Source: UBA6770 sp965661115 (GTDB lineage Bacteria > Bacteroidota > Bacteroidia > Flavobacteriales_G > Salibacteraceae). Taken from it: 64,000 bases of DNA. The stretch covers positions 35,688-99,687 of the forward strand of contig CBFICO010000001.1 in NCBI GenBank assembly GCA_965661115.1, read 5' to 3'. Shown in pieces: positions 15,314 to 23,859 of this stretch (within the stretch, counting starts at the first letter, position 1; each line of letters starts with the position of its first letter). The position numbers were made by a program, and so were the translations under genes. Under the pieces are notes generated by a model. The model was not told the DNA's origin and made no database searches. It was given only the letters and a program-made list of their open reading frames with translations.

Positions 15314-16156
15314 TTACTTCTTTACTCTAGTTGCTTTAAGAATAATTACGTCTCTCAAGGGTCGATCGTTCGCATTTTTTCGGACCGCACAAATTGAATC
15401 GATTACATTCAGGCCTTCTACTACTTCACCAAAAACAGTATAACCTCCGTCTAAATGTGGGGCACCTCCAATTGTTGTGTACGCCTCAATTTGTTGTTCG
15501 GTAAATTCTTTCCTAGCATCTGGGTCCATACGCTGCTCCAAAATTGGATCTAAACTGCGTAAAATACTATCGTACTCAACCACCATTCTAGCGCCTTGGC
15601 AATATTGTAAACGCTTCAATATTTTCTCATTTTCGGGTTCGTACAAATACTTCTGTAGCTCACCAACTTTAGTTTGATGGTAGTGATTTTCTTGAACTCG
15701 TTTTAAATCTCCTGAAGTAAAAGCTCTACCCTGCACAATGTAAAATTGGCTTCCAGAACTTCTTTTTTCTGGGTTGGCATCATCGCCTAAACGGGCAGCG
15801 GCTAAAGCTCCTCTTTTGTGAATTAACGAATCGTTTATCTCAGCTTCCAAGGTATATCCTGGCCCACCATTTCCAAGGTTTTGATTTGGCTTAGCCGTCC
15901 TTGAATCGGGGTCACCACCTTGTATCATAAACTTTGATATCACTCTATGAAACAACAAACCATCGTAAAAACCACTATCTACCAAGTTCAAAAAATTAGC
16001 CTTGTGAATTGGGGTTTGATTATAGAGTTTCAGTTTCATATCTCCATAGTTAGTTTGAAGAATAACCAGCTCTTCTTTTTTATCGCTTGATTTTTGTCCA
16101 TTCAAAAAACAAGCACTTAAAACCAGTGACAACACAAACCAATAAATCCATTTCAT
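15314..16156 (-). CDS. Cyclophilin-type peptidyl-prolyl isomerase lipoprotein with insertion
   Basis: A 280-residue envelope isomerase with lipobox LSAC16. The cyclophilin core is clear: LLFHRVISKFMIQGGD (67-82, catalytic Arg71), then GSQFYIVQG (135-143). An insertion of about 85 residues (roughly 145-228, rich in Glu, Lys, Arg and Tyr) separates this from the last core segment GGAPHLDGGYTVFGEV. Such an insertion occurs in other Bacteroidota periplasmic cyclophilins. It probably folds exported proteins. The gene is convergent with the ChaN-like gene with zero spacing. Confidence 0.92.
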   Translation of the reverse strand: MKWIYWFVLSLVLSACFLNGQKSSDKKEELVILQTNYGDMKLKLYNQTPIHKANFLNLVDSGFYDGLLFHRVISKFMIQGGDPDSRTAKPNQNLGNGGPGYTLEAEINDSLIHKRGALAAARLGDDANPEKRSSGSQFYIVQGRAFTSGDLKRVQENHYHQTKVGELQKYLYEPENEKILKRLQYCQGARMVVEYDSILRSLDPILEQRMDPDARKEFTEQQIEAYTTIGGAPHLDGGYTVFGEVVEGLNVIDSICAVRKNANDRPLRDVIILKATRVKK

Positions 16157-16210
16157 AATTCCAAGGGTTTTGGCGATAAAAGCCTAGTAAATTTCGGTAT
16201 TGATAATTCC

Positions 16211-16219
16211 TATATTTGC
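16211..16219 (+). promoter_or_regulatory. -7 promoter box of the 16.2-kb lipoprotein gene
   Basis: TATATTTGC, exact match to TAnnTTTG, 20 bp before the ATG at 16240. Confidence 0.65.
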
Positions 16220-16239
16220 GAGAGTAAAATTAGAATTCT

Positions 16240-16686
16240 ATGTCAGAATTTTCGAAAAAGATTGCTTCAAACCTTGGATTGGTTGCTGCGTTGGTTTTAA
16301 TGGTTGCATTAGGTGCTCAATCTTGTAAAAAAGCAGTTACGCCGCCAAAAGCTGAAATCACTATTTTGGACAGTACCGGAACTGCGGTTGCAGACGCTAA
16401 GGTGATTTTGTATTGCGTTCAGCGCCCAGATGTTGCAGTAGAATGTAATGTTGCAGATACCGAAACAACCGATGGTGTGGGTAAAGTGAACTTTGAGTTT
16501 GAAAACCCTGCTGTATTAAGAGTAGCGGTAGAAAAATACAATACAACAGAAAGAGATACAGGTTCGGGTATCGATTTCGGAACTGTTATCGTGGGCGATA
16601 CATTATGCGCCGAAGGATTTATCACTTTAGCTGAAAACGAGGTAACAGAAGAAACATTTGTGTTGGGCAAATGCGAGGATAACTAA
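16240..16686 (+). CDS. Hypothetical exported protein with a carboxypeptidase-regulatory-like fold
   Basis: A 148-residue protein with one hydrophobic N-terminal segment (LGLVAALVLMVALGAQSC) ending at Cys29 followed by KK, so probably a lipoprotein, though the lipobox AQSC is not canonical. The rest is a single small beta domain: ITILDSTGTAVADAKVILY resembles the start of CarboxypepD_reg/Ig-like modules. Function unknown. It stands alone with its own promoter box and is convergent with the next gene. Confidence 0.75.
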   Translation: MSEFSKKIASNLGLVAALVLMVALGAQSCKKAVTPPKAEITILDSTGTAVADAKVILYCVQRPDVAVECNVADTETTDGVGKVNFEFENPAVLRVAVEKYNTTERDTGSGIDFGTVIVGDTLCAEGFITLAENEVTEETFVLGKCEDN

Positions 16687-16694
16687 TCCTGCTT

Positions 16695-17024
16695 CTAAAT
16701 TTTTTCTAGATAATTTATTGCTGCTTCTTTAAGCAAAACTTGTTGGTCCTTACTTTCTAGTTTGGGTAATTTTTTGGTTCGTTTATAATGCGGCCATTTA
16801 TCTACATCGTACCCCTCAAATTCGTAAAATCCGTAGTCGCTCAGTAACCTGCAAACCGCTACGTGCAATACTTCTAATTTTTGTCTTTTGTTGATTTTGT
16901 GTTTAACAAATCCTAATTCTTGCAATCCGATAATAAATAGTACGGCTTGTAAATCCAATTCATCACCAAAATCTGCAGCCAATTTCACAACGGCATTTTT
17001 CCAACGTAATTCAAGTTCTTCCAC
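16695..17024 (-). CDS. Conserved Bacteroidota hypothetical protein
   Basis: A 109-residue soluble, mainly helical protein with characteristic ELDLQAVLFIIGLQELG in the first half and DYGFYEFEGYDVDKWPHY in the second; I recall similar short proteins in many Bacteroidota but no function. The start is GTG at 17024; this base overlaps the last G of a TAGCTTTG promoter-like box (17024-17031), which would leave no leader, so either that box is accidental or translation begins later, at GTG/TTG near residue 13-15. Divergent from cvpA. Confidence 0.7.
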   Translation of the reverse strand: MEELELRWKNAVVKLAADFGDELDLQAVLFIIGLQELGFVKHKINKRQKLEVLHVAVCRLLSDYGFYEFEGYDVDKWPHYKRTKKLPKLESKDQQVLLKEAAINYLEKI

Positions 17025-17122
17025 AAAGCAAAGCTAGATGGTTTTTAACCCTAGCACCTTTAAAAGATGATTTTTAGAATTGGCTATTGCCGAGTGCTTC
17101 AGATACTTTTGATAACGTGAAT

Positions 17123-17671
17123 ATGCTCGATATAATAATTGCCGTTCCTCTTTTATATGGCATCTATAAAGGATTTACAAGGGGCCTAATTATAGAAATA
17201 GCTAGTTTGGTTGGACTCATTCTGGGTATTTATGGTGGTGTACATTTTTCACACAAAACAGCAGCAATTTTAGGTGACCACATAAACTTAGCCGGCAATG
17301 CCATGCAGCTCACCTCATTCATTGTTACTTTTTTTGTAATTCTTACGGGGGTTTACTTCTTAGCCAAAATGATAGAAAAAGTTGTGAATCTAGTGGCTAT
17401 GAAATTCATTAACAAGCTTGGTGGAGCAGCTTTTGGGTTGCTAAAAATGGGATTAATTTTAAGTGTGTTCTTAATTGTTGTTGAGGCGCTAGATAGCAGA
17501 TGGAGTTTTATCCCCACAGAATTAAAAACAACCTCTCAATTGTACAAACCAACCGCAGCAATTGCACCAATGGTGGTACCCGTATTTAAAGATGCTGAGT
17601 GGTTTAATCAGTTTGAAGTGAACCCGGATAGTTTAGCAAGCGAAGCCGATTTTCCGCCTTTTCAGCCCTGA
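17123..17671 (+). CDS. CvpA-family inner-membrane protein
   Basis: A 182-residue membrane protein with four hydrophobic segments: LDIIIAVPLLYGI, LIIEIASLVGLILGIYGG, TSFIVTFFVILTGVYFLA and FGLLKMGLILSVFLIVV, the usual CvpA layout. CvpA proteins were first named for colicin V production and now are linked to envelope integrity. The ATG at 17123 or GTG at 17117 fits the family start; the longer TTG frame at 17087 adds a polar, unrelated extension. The stop is 6 bp from the end of pgk. Confidence 0.85.
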   Translation: MLDIIIAVPLLYGIYKGFTRGLIIEIASLVGLILGIYGGVHFSHKTAAILGDHINLAGNAMQLTSFIVTFFVILTGVYFLAKMIEKVVNLVAMKFINKLGGAAFGLLKMGLILSVFLIVVEALDSRWSFIPTELKTTSQLYKPTAAIAPMVVPVFKDAEWFNQFEVNPDSLASEADFPPFQP

Positions 17672-17677
17672 ACCAAA

Positions 17678-18871
17678 TTACTGGCTTTCAATAGCTGCAA
17701 CTCCTGGCAGTTCTTTACCTTCAATAAGCTCAAGCAACGCTCCGCCGCCGGTAGATACATACGAAACGTGATTTTTTAGCTCGTATTTATTTATAGCTGC
17801 CACAGAATCGCCACCACCTACCAAGGAATAAGCTCCGTATTCTGTTGCTGAAACTACCGCATATGCCACCTTCTTTGTTCCCGCTTGAAAATTGTCCAAC
17901 TCAAAAACACCCATTGGGCCATTCCATAAAATGGTTTTAGATTCTCGGATACAAGTTGCGTAATGCTCGGTTGCTTCTGGACCTATATCAAGCCCCATCC
18001 AACCCGACTCTATTTCGCTAGAATTCACGTTTTTTTTATTGGCGTCGTTACTAAATGCATCTGCCACAACAGAATCTTGCGGAATAAGAATACGAACGCC
18101 TTTTTCTTCTGCCACTTCCAAAATTGCTTTTGCTTCAGAAACGTAATCTTCTTCTATTAATGAGTTGCCCACTTCTCCACCCATGGCTTTAACAAAGGTG
18201 TACGACATTCCACCGCCAATAATTAGGTTGTCGAGCTTATCCATTAAGTTTTGAATGATGGATATTTTACTAGAAACCTTTGCGCCACCAATAATCATTG
18301 TGAAAGGCTTAGCTGCACTTTGCATCACATTCTGAACACTCTCTAACTCTTTTTGCATCAATAACCCAAAGCAGGCATTTCCTTTAAAGTTATTTACAAT
18401 TACAGCAGTACTTGCGTGAGCACGATGAGCAGTTCCAAAGGCATCATTCACGTAAATATCTCCGTGAGCAGATAGTTTTTTCGCAAATGCTTCGTCTCCA
18501 CTTTTTTCTTCGTTGTAAAATCTAAGGTTATCCAATAAAACCACATTACCGGGCTGAAGGCCGGCGGTTACAGAAAACGCATTATCACCAATACAATCGC
18601 CAGCAAAAATCACGCTTCTTCCTAAAAGATCTTCCAGTTTGTAAACTATATTCTCTAAAGTAAATGCTGCATCATAACCACCTTTCGGGCGACCTATATG
18701 AGACATTAATACTACTGAACCACCATTATCTAAAATGTGATTAACAGTAGGCAAAGCCGCCTGAATTCGTGTAGTATCCGTTACTCGCTTATCGTGGTTT
18801 AATGGAACATTAAAGTCAACTCGAATTAATGCTCTTTTGCCTTCGAAAGAAAAATCGTTTAGTGTTTTCAT
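17678..18871 (-). CDS. pgk: Phosphoglycerate kinase
   Basis: Glycolytic/gluconeogenic enzyme that transfers phosphate between 1,3-bisphosphoglycerate and ADP. The 397-residue length is normal. Visible are the N-terminal signature RALIRVDFNVPL, substrate-binding HIGRPKGG, the segment MIIGGAKVSSKI, the ATP-side WNGPMGVFE and the C-terminal VGGGDS and STGGGA loops. The ATG at 18871 is chosen; the frame extension to 18922 runs through the promoter box at 18896-18904. Confidence 0.97.
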   Translation of the reverse strand: MKTLNDFSFEGKRALIRVDFNVPLNHDKRVTDTTRIQAALPTVNHILDNGGSVVLMSHIGRPKGGYDAAFTLENIVYKLEDLLGRSVIFAGDCIGDNAFSVTAGLQPGNVVLLDNLRFYNEEKSGDEAFAKKLSAHGDIYVNDAFGTAHRAHASTAVIVNNFKGNACFGLLMQKELESVQNVMQSAAKPFTMIIGGAKVSSKISIIQNLMDKLDNLIIGGGMSYTFVKAMGGEVGNSLIEEDYVSEAKAILEVAEEKGVRILIPQDSVVADAFSNDANKKNVNSSEIESGWMGLDIGPEATEHYATCIRESKTILWNGPMGVFELDNFQAGTKKVAYAVVSATEYGAYSLVGGGDSVAAINKYELKNHVSYVSTGGGALLELIEGKELPGVAAIESQ

Positions 18872-18895
18872 TATTGAATTGTGTGCGTAAGTTAA

Positions 18896-18904
18896 GCAAA
18901 GATA
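18896..18904 (-). promoter_or_regulatory. -7 promoter box of pgk
   Basis: The minus strand reads TATCTTTGC, an exact TAnnTTTG match, 24 bp before the ATG at 18871. Confidence 0.65.
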
Positions 18905-18954
18905 ATTTCGGAATTTAATCACGAGGTATATAGTTCTCTAAAATTGGCTTTTTC

Positions 18955-18962
18955 TACTTTTG
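18955..18962 (+). promoter_or_regulatory. -7 promoter box of holB
   Basis: TACTTTTG matches TAnnTTTG. Its TTG (18960-18962) is in frame with holB but the ATG only 6 bp after the box (18969) gives the family N-terminus, implying a very short leader. Confidence 0.5.
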
Positions 18963-18968
18963 GGCTTC

Positions 18969-20108
18969 ATGAATTTTGAGGAAGTTTACGGAAATCAAAA
19001 GGTAAAAGACCATTTTTTAGATGCGCTAAGAAATAGTCGTATTCCTCATGCACAGCTGTTTTGCGGACCAGAAGGAAGTGGAACTTTACCCATGGCTTTA
19101 GCCTACATTAAAACCATAATCCAGTACATAAAAAATGGCAAATGGAATGAAGATGTGGATAATACGGGCGATATAAAAATAGATAAACTCGTTCATCCCG
19201 ATATACATTTCTCTTTTCCTGTAAACAAAACTGAATCAGTAAAAGGCGACAAATTACGCAGCGACGATTTTATTGATTTATGGCGCGAGGCGGTTCAAGA
19301 AATGCCCTACATGAGTTTAAATGCATGGTATAATCATATTGGTTTACTTAATGCTCAAGGCAATATTTCTGTACACGAAAGCTCAAACATCATGAAAAAG
19401 TTGAGCTTAAAACCTTTTGAGAGCGAGTATAAGTTCATGGTAATTTGGCAAGCTGAACGGATACATCAATCCGCCGCCAACAAATTGCTAAAATTAATTG
19501 AGGAGCCACCAGAAAAAACGGTATTTATACTAATTGCGCAGAGCACAGAAAACATTCTTCCAACCATATTATCTAGATGTCAATTGGTTCAGTTTTCTAG
19601 CATAGACAAAACTTCAATGCAAGAAGCTCTTTCCAAAAATCAGGAATTGTCGAGTGCTCAAATATCCAACATTGTGCAACTGAGTGAAGGCAATCTCAAT
19701 AAGGCTTATGAGCTGATAAACCACGACAAACAACTTGAGTTTAATCAAGAAAATTTTGCAGAATGGATGCGTATGTGTTTTAAAAAAGACATGGCTAGTA
19801 TCTATAAGTGGATTGATAAAATCAGTCGCGAAAACCGAGAACACCTCAAGCTCTTTTTTGATTACGGGTTACATGTTTTTAGAGAAAGTTTAATCATGAA
19901 TTTTGGCGGACCCGAACTTCAATTAATTGAGGAATCGGAAAATGGGTTTGTAAAAAAATTCTCTCGTTATGTAACTTCAACTAACTGCCAAGAGTTTGTA
20001 GAAGCCTTTGAAACCGCTAGACATGACATTGGCAGAAACTGCAATCCTAAAATTGTAATGATGGATGTTTCACTGATAGTGTTAACCAATATTCATCCTA
20101 AAAAATAG
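18969..20108 (+). CDS. holB: DNA polymerase III subunit delta prime
   Basis: Clamp-loader subunit of 379 residues. The N-terminal AAA+ domain begins MNFEEVYGNQKVKDHFLDAL; the P-loop is degenerate (GPEGSGTLPM without the GK[ST] lysine), as expected for a non-hydrolysing delta prime. LLKLIEEPPEKTVFILIA and LPTILSRCQLVQF are the conserved sensor and arginine-finger (SRC) segments. The zinc-binding cysteine cluster usually found before HPDIHF is missing; the insertion there is NGKWNEDVDNTGDIKI-like, without any cysteine. Divergent from pgk. Confidence 0.88.
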   Translation: MNFEEVYGNQKVKDHFLDALRNSRIPHAQLFCGPEGSGTLPMALAYIKTIIQYIKNGKWNEDVDNTGDIKIDKLVHPDIHFSFPVNKTESVKGDKLRSDDFIDLWREAVQEMPYMSLNAWYNHIGLLNAQGNISVHESSNIMKKLSLKPFESEYKFMVIWQAERIHQSAANKLLKLIEEPPEKTVFILIAQSTENILPTILSRCQLVQFSSIDKTSMQEALSKNQELSSAQISNIVQLSEGNLNKAYELINHDKQLEFNQENFAEWMRMCFKKDMASIYKWIDKISRENREHLKLFFDYGLHVFRESLIMNFGGPELQLIEESENGFVKKFSRYVTSTNCQEFVEAFETARHDIGRNCNPKIVMMDVSLIVLTNIHPKK

Positions 20109-20133
20109 CTTCAAAACGCTGCTGGTTTTATAA

Positions 20134-20141
20134 TAACTTTG
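20134..20141 (+). promoter_or_regulatory. -7 promoter box of ricT-gldH
   Basis: TAACTTTG matches TAnnTTTG, 64 bp before the ATG at 20206; leader longer than for most genes here. Confidence 0.5.
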
Positions 20142-20205
20142 TGGCAATTGTAGAACCCAAGTTGCTTTTTGTTTTTTATAAAAAGCACTCAATATATATT
20201 TAAAC

Positions 20206-21519
20206 ATGGCATGTGGAAGTTGTTCTGGAGTAGCATGCGGCATCGCATCAGGAGGTGTACCAGCAGGTTGCGGCAACAACGGGCACTGTAAATCAGGTGG
20301 TTGCGGAAAACTCGATGTATTCGATTGGCTGGCAGGTATGGAATCAACAGCCATAAACTCAGCTCCTTTAGCCGAAGTTCGTTTTAAAAATACTAGAAAA
20401 GAATACTACCGATACGGAACAAGTATTTCTCCATCTGTTGGCGACCCAGTAGTTGTTGAGGCATCGCACGGAACAGATGTTGGTACTGTTACCCTTACAG
20501 GCGAATTGGTGCGTGTTCAACTTCAAAAAAAGAACCCAAAAGCCAACATAAATAGTCTTAGCAGAGTAATTAGGTTAGCCAAACAAGAGGATATAGACCT
20601 TTGGCAAAATGCCCAGAAAAAAGAAGACGAAACTATGGTTGCCGCCAGAAAAATGGCAACTGAGTTAAAACTCGATATGAAAATTTCTGATGTAGAATAT
20701 CAAGGCGATGGCACAAAGGCAATTTTCTATTATACCTCAGAAGGTCGTGTAGATTTTAGAGAGCTTATCAAAAAATTTGCTGGCACATTTAAGGTGCGCG
20801 TAGAAATGAAACAAATTGGTGCTCGCCAAGAGGCCGGTCGTGTTGGAGGAATAGGAAGCTGCGGTAGAGAACTGTGCTGTTCTACATGGCTTACCGACTT
20901 CAGATCAGTTTCTACATCTGCTGCCAGATATCAACAATTGGCAATCAATCCGATTAAGCTAGCGGGTCAGTGTGGTAAATTAAAATGCTGCTTAAATTAT
21001 GAGTTAGACTCATATTTAGATGCACTTAAAGAGTTTCCGGAAGGAGATATAAAGCTGAAAACCAAAAGGGATATCGCCTTCCTTAAAAAAACAGACATTT
21101 TCAAAAAAATTCTCTGGTTTAACTCTAAGGAGGAGCCAACAGTTTTCCATCCATTAAAATTGGATACTGTAAAGAAAATTCTGGAAATGAATAAAAAGAA
21201 TCAGTTTCCAGAAAGCTTAAAGCAATTTGCTTTTGATATTATCCCGATTGAAGAAAATTTACCCGATTACGAAAATGTGGTTGGACAAGATGACTTAAAT
21301 AGATTCAATAAAGACAACAAAAAACGCAATAATCGAAATCGTAATAAACGAAAGGAAAAGCCTCAAAATCAAGGCAATAAACCACGGAATAAAAACAATA
21401 ACCAGCAAGGGCAAAACAAAAAAAATCAGCAGCCTAAAAACTCAAACAATAACAACCCTAACAGAAATAATAGAAACAGAAAAAAACAACAATCAAATAA
21501 TAAATCTAAAAACTCATAG
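20206..21519 (+). CDS. PSP1/RicT-family protein with Cys-rich head and Asn/Lys-rich tail
   Basis: A 437-residue cytosolic protein. The N-terminal 35 residues hold eight cysteines (MACGSCSGVACGIASGG..., GCGNNGHCKSGGCGK), the PSP1 core contains the paired cysteine motifs GSCGRELCCSTW and GQCGKLKCCLNYE, and the last 75 residues are low complexity, almost only Asn, Lys, Gln and Arg. In Bacillus, RicT (YaaT) is part of an Fe-S-containing complex that guides RNase Y; a related role here is inference. The stop is followed without a gap by gldH, an order common in Bacteroidota. Confidence 0.85.
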   Translation: MACGSCSGVACGIASGGVPAGCGNNGHCKSGGCGKLDVFDWLAGMESTAINSAPLAEVRFKNTRKEYYRYGTSISPSVGDPVVVEASHGTDVGTVTLTGELVRVQLQKKNPKANINSLSRVIRLAKQEDIDLWQNAQKKEDETMVAARKMATELKLDMKISDVEYQGDGTKAIFYYTSEGRVDFRELIKKFAGTFKVRVEMKQIGARQEAGRVGGIGSCGRELCCSTWLTDFRSVSTSAARYQQLAINPIKLAGQCGKLKCCLNYELDSYLDALKEFPEGDIKLKTKRDIAFLKKTDIFKKILWFNSKEEPTVFHPLKLDTVKKILEMNKKNQFPESLKQFAFDIIPIEENLPDYENVVGQDDLNRFNKDNKKRNNRNRNKRKEKPQNQGNKPRNKNNNQQGQNKKNQQPKNSNNNNPNRNNRNRKKQQSNNKSKNS

Positions 21520-21981
21520 ATGAAGAGAGGATTGTTCTTGCTGGTTAGTTTGGTGCTTTTTGCGGGCTGTGATTTTTCAAGAGTCTTTGAAGCGAATACA
21601 CCCATTGAAAATGCAAAGTGGAAACAAACGCAAGCAGTTTCTTTTAATTTCGAATTAGAAAGCGTAGCTCAAGCCTATCACTTGTATTTTAACCTAAGAA
21701 ACAATCAAACCTTTAAATACAGCAATCTATATGTGCTATCGGAACTAAAAACACCGTCTGGTAGCTTAGAGAAAGATACGCTTGAGTTTATCCTTGCCGA
21801 CAGAAATGGAAAGTGGTTAGGTAAAACAGGAGGTGCACTAGTAACCCACCAAATTATGTTTCAACGCAATGTTGTTTTCCCTGATACCGGAACCTACAGC
21901 ATTTCATTTTCTCAAATCATGAGAGATATAGCCCTAGCAGGAGTTACCGACGTTGGTTTTCGCCTTGAAAAATCAGAGTAA
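21520..21981 (+). CDS. gldH: Gliding motility lipoprotein GldH
   Basis: A 153-residue lipoprotein with signal peptide and lipobox LFAGC (Cys17), followed by DFSRVFEANTPIENAKWK, the typical GldH start. GldH is needed for gliding in Flavobacterium johnsoniae and is also kept in non-gliding Bacteroidota that have T9SS. The ATG follows directly on the ricT stop codon, so translation is probably coupled. The six T9SS clients in this window fit with its presence. Confidence 0.88.
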   Translation: MKRGLFLLVSLVLFAGCDFSRVFEANTPIENAKWKQTQAVSFNFELESVAQAYHLYFNLRNNQTFKYSNLYVLSELKTPSGSLEKDTLEFILADRNGKWLGKTGGALVTHQIMFQRNVVFPDTGTYSISFSQIMRDIALAGVTDVGFRLEKSE

Positions 21982-21983
21982 GC

Positions 21984-22793
21984 TTAAAGTTTTACCAGCG
22001 TTTTATTGATATCTCCAGTTGCATTTACAACTTTGTAAACTCCGTAGTCTATATCTGAAATATCGAGTTTCGACTCCCCTGAAGGAAGTTCAAAGGTTTT
22101 AACTGTTTCACCCGATAAACTTATCAGTTGTATTGTTTCAGGCTCTTCTAACACCATCCATGCTGCGTTCTGAGCAGGGTTTGGGAACAACTTTACTACG
22201 CTTGAAGTTGCTTCAACAACACTTGTTGTAGTGGTGTCTCCACCTTTTTCATTTACTTCTAAAGTACCTTGATAAATTTTATCGCCAGTTGTATTCGACA
22301 TTCCGTCTGATGCATTTCCAGCTGCATAAAAGTTCACTTTTCCTGTGCCTGCGCTTGGTGCAGTCCATTTAAATGCCCATTCTTTTTTATCTGTGCCTGC
22401 AGTAGTCGTTGGTTTATGACTCATATACTTTGTTGCTACTATATTGGTTCCTGATCCGGCAGTTAAATCTCCTAACTCTGTACCATCAGTTTTTTGTGCG
22501 GAAAAAGAAAACCCAAATTTTGAAACACCCGTTTGGGCTAAAGTAACGGTTACATTATACTCTGTTCCTGGAGTGTAACCCTCGGCAGGAATATCGGTTG
22601 TAATCATGTTGTTATACGCAGTAGCTCCTCCACCATGACAACCGCCATTTGTTCCGCAAGTTTTACCATCTGCTGGAGAGCCTGTGTAACCACCAGGTGC
22701 TGAACTACTTGAGTTGGATGCTAATCCGAAAATGGTGGCACTACCAACGGCAGTTAATAAAGTGAGTCGGATGTATCTAAAAGAGGTTTTCAT
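21984..22793 (-). CDS. Secreted Reeler-like (choice-of-anchor V type) protein with T9SS domain
   Basis: A 269-residue exported protein. The signal peptide is followed by GGYTGSPADGKTCGTNGGCHGG, a Cys/His pair that in relatives often reads CxxCH but here is C-x5-CH; then a Reeler-like beta domain (about 60-185; SKFGFSFSAQ, WTAPSAGTGKVNFYAAGN) and a T9SS sorting domain from VKLFPNPAQNAA to the end. Some homologues are found with cytochromes, but no haem motif is intact here. Convergent with gldH, 2 bp apart. Confidence 0.83.
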   Translation of the reverse strand: MKTSFRYIRLTLLTAVGSATIFGLASNSSSSAPGGYTGSPADGKTCGTNGGCHGGGATAYNNMITTDIPAEGYTPGTEYNVTVTLAQTGVSKFGFSFSAQKTDGTELGDLTAGSGTNIVATKYMSHKPTTTAGTDKKEWAFKWTAPSAGTGKVNFYAAGNASDGMSNTTGDKIYQGTLEVNEKGGDTTTTSVVEATSSVVKLFPNPAQNAAWMVLEEPETIQLISLSGETVKTFELPSGESKLDISDIDYGVYKVVNATGDINKTLVKL

Positions 22794-22855
22794 AGGATTA
22801 TATTTTGAGTGTTTGAGAGAAAGACGTTTAAAACCAATAAATGGTTTGACAGAAT

Positions 22856-23857
22856 TTAACTTTCTCTATAAATCAGCTCCAAAACTACTTCGCCTACTAC
22901 ACCTAAAGTTGTCTTGTCTATTACATTTAGGTTATCTGAATGTCGGTGGTGAAAATCACCAAAGTCACTTTTGTAAGGATCGTAATGTATGATATCAATG
23001 CTAGGGATATTCGCTAATTTATTTACATACAGATGATCATCGGTTATACCACCTCTAGCCTCTGTTTGAATAAAATAATCGCCATATCCAAGCTTATTTG
23101 CTAAATACCAAACTTTATTAACCAACTGTGGATTAAATTGCATGGAAACTCCTTCCTTGGGGAAAACCGCATTCTTTGCGCCTACCATGTCTAATAAAAC
23201 GCCATATTTCGGTTTAACATAACTACTTGACAGGTTATTTGCCCAGTATTGAGAACCTAAACACCAGGTATCACCGTTTTGCCCTCCCATCATAGAAGAC
23301 GGTTGCCCATAATCTTCAGCATCAAACAGTATTATATCGATGCCAATATTTGGCTTTAGTTCCGATTGATCGATTGCCCTTGCCAACTCCATTAAAACTC
23401 CAACACCCGAGGCTCCATCGTTTGCACCATCTATGGCCGCGCTTTTTCTTGAATCATCTCTGTCGGCAAAAGGGCGAGTATCCCAATGCGCCATAAGTAG
23501 AATGCGCTTTTTATTTGCTGTATCGAATCTGGCAATAACGTTTTTAACCGCTATATTTTTACCATTAAAAGTAGTAGCCTCTCCCAACTGCAACTCGGTT
23601 TGCCATCGTTGATTGTTGAAGTATTCTACAAAATAATTTGCAGCTTGTTTATGCGCATTAGAACCGGGAACTCTGGGGCCAAATTCAACTTGCTTTTTTA
23701 TATAATGATATGCTGAATCTGAATTAAATGATGGTTTTTCTACCGGCGTAAACTTAGCTACCTCAACAGGCTTTGCTTTTGATTTTCTTTTATTGGTGTC
23801 TTCAGCACATCCAAAAAAAATTGCAACAACCAGAACCCAAATAACTTTCTTGAACAT
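22856..23857 (-). CDS. M28-family lipoprotein, glutaminyl-cyclase-like
   Basis: A 333-residue lipoprotein (lipobox FFGC, Cys17). The M28 zinc-site residues are visible: MAHWDTRPFAD, GANDGASGVGVLMELA (bridging Asp), FDAEDYG (Glu/Asp pair), and late IHYDPYKSDFGDFHHRHSDN with zinc-binding His. The pattern HWDTRPFAD...DDGASG...DAEDYG fits bacterial glutaminyl-peptide cyclotransferases, which cyclise N-terminal Gln. N-terminal pyroglutamate is common on exported Bacteroidota proteins cut before Gln, as several signal peptides here end in AQ, so this role is plausible. Second gene after the threonine dehydrogenase gene. Confidence 0.85.
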   Translation of the reverse strand: MFKKVIWVLVVAIFFGCAEDTNKRKSKAKPVEVAKFTPVEKPSFNSDSAYHYIKKQVEFGPRVPGSNAHKQAANYFVEYFNNQRWQTELQLGEATTFNGKNIAVKNVIARFDTANKKRILLMAHWDTRPFADRDDSRKSAAIDGANDGASGVGVLMELARAIDQSELKPNIGIDIILFDAEDYGQPSSMMGGQNGDTWCLGSQYWANNLSSSYVKPKYGVLLDMVGAKNAVFPKEGVSMQFNPQLVNKVWYLANKLGYGDYFIQTEARGGITDDHLYVNKLANIPSIDIIHYDPYKSDFGDFHHRHSDNLNVIDKTTLGVVGEVVLELIYRES

Positions 23858-23859
23858 GC

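Noticed and set aside
17024..17031. TAGCTTTG as promoter of the 109-residue hypothetical gene
   Set aside because: Its last G is the first base of the GTG start that the family N-terminus requires, so it cannot serve both roles; left as ambiguous and not listed as a promoter.
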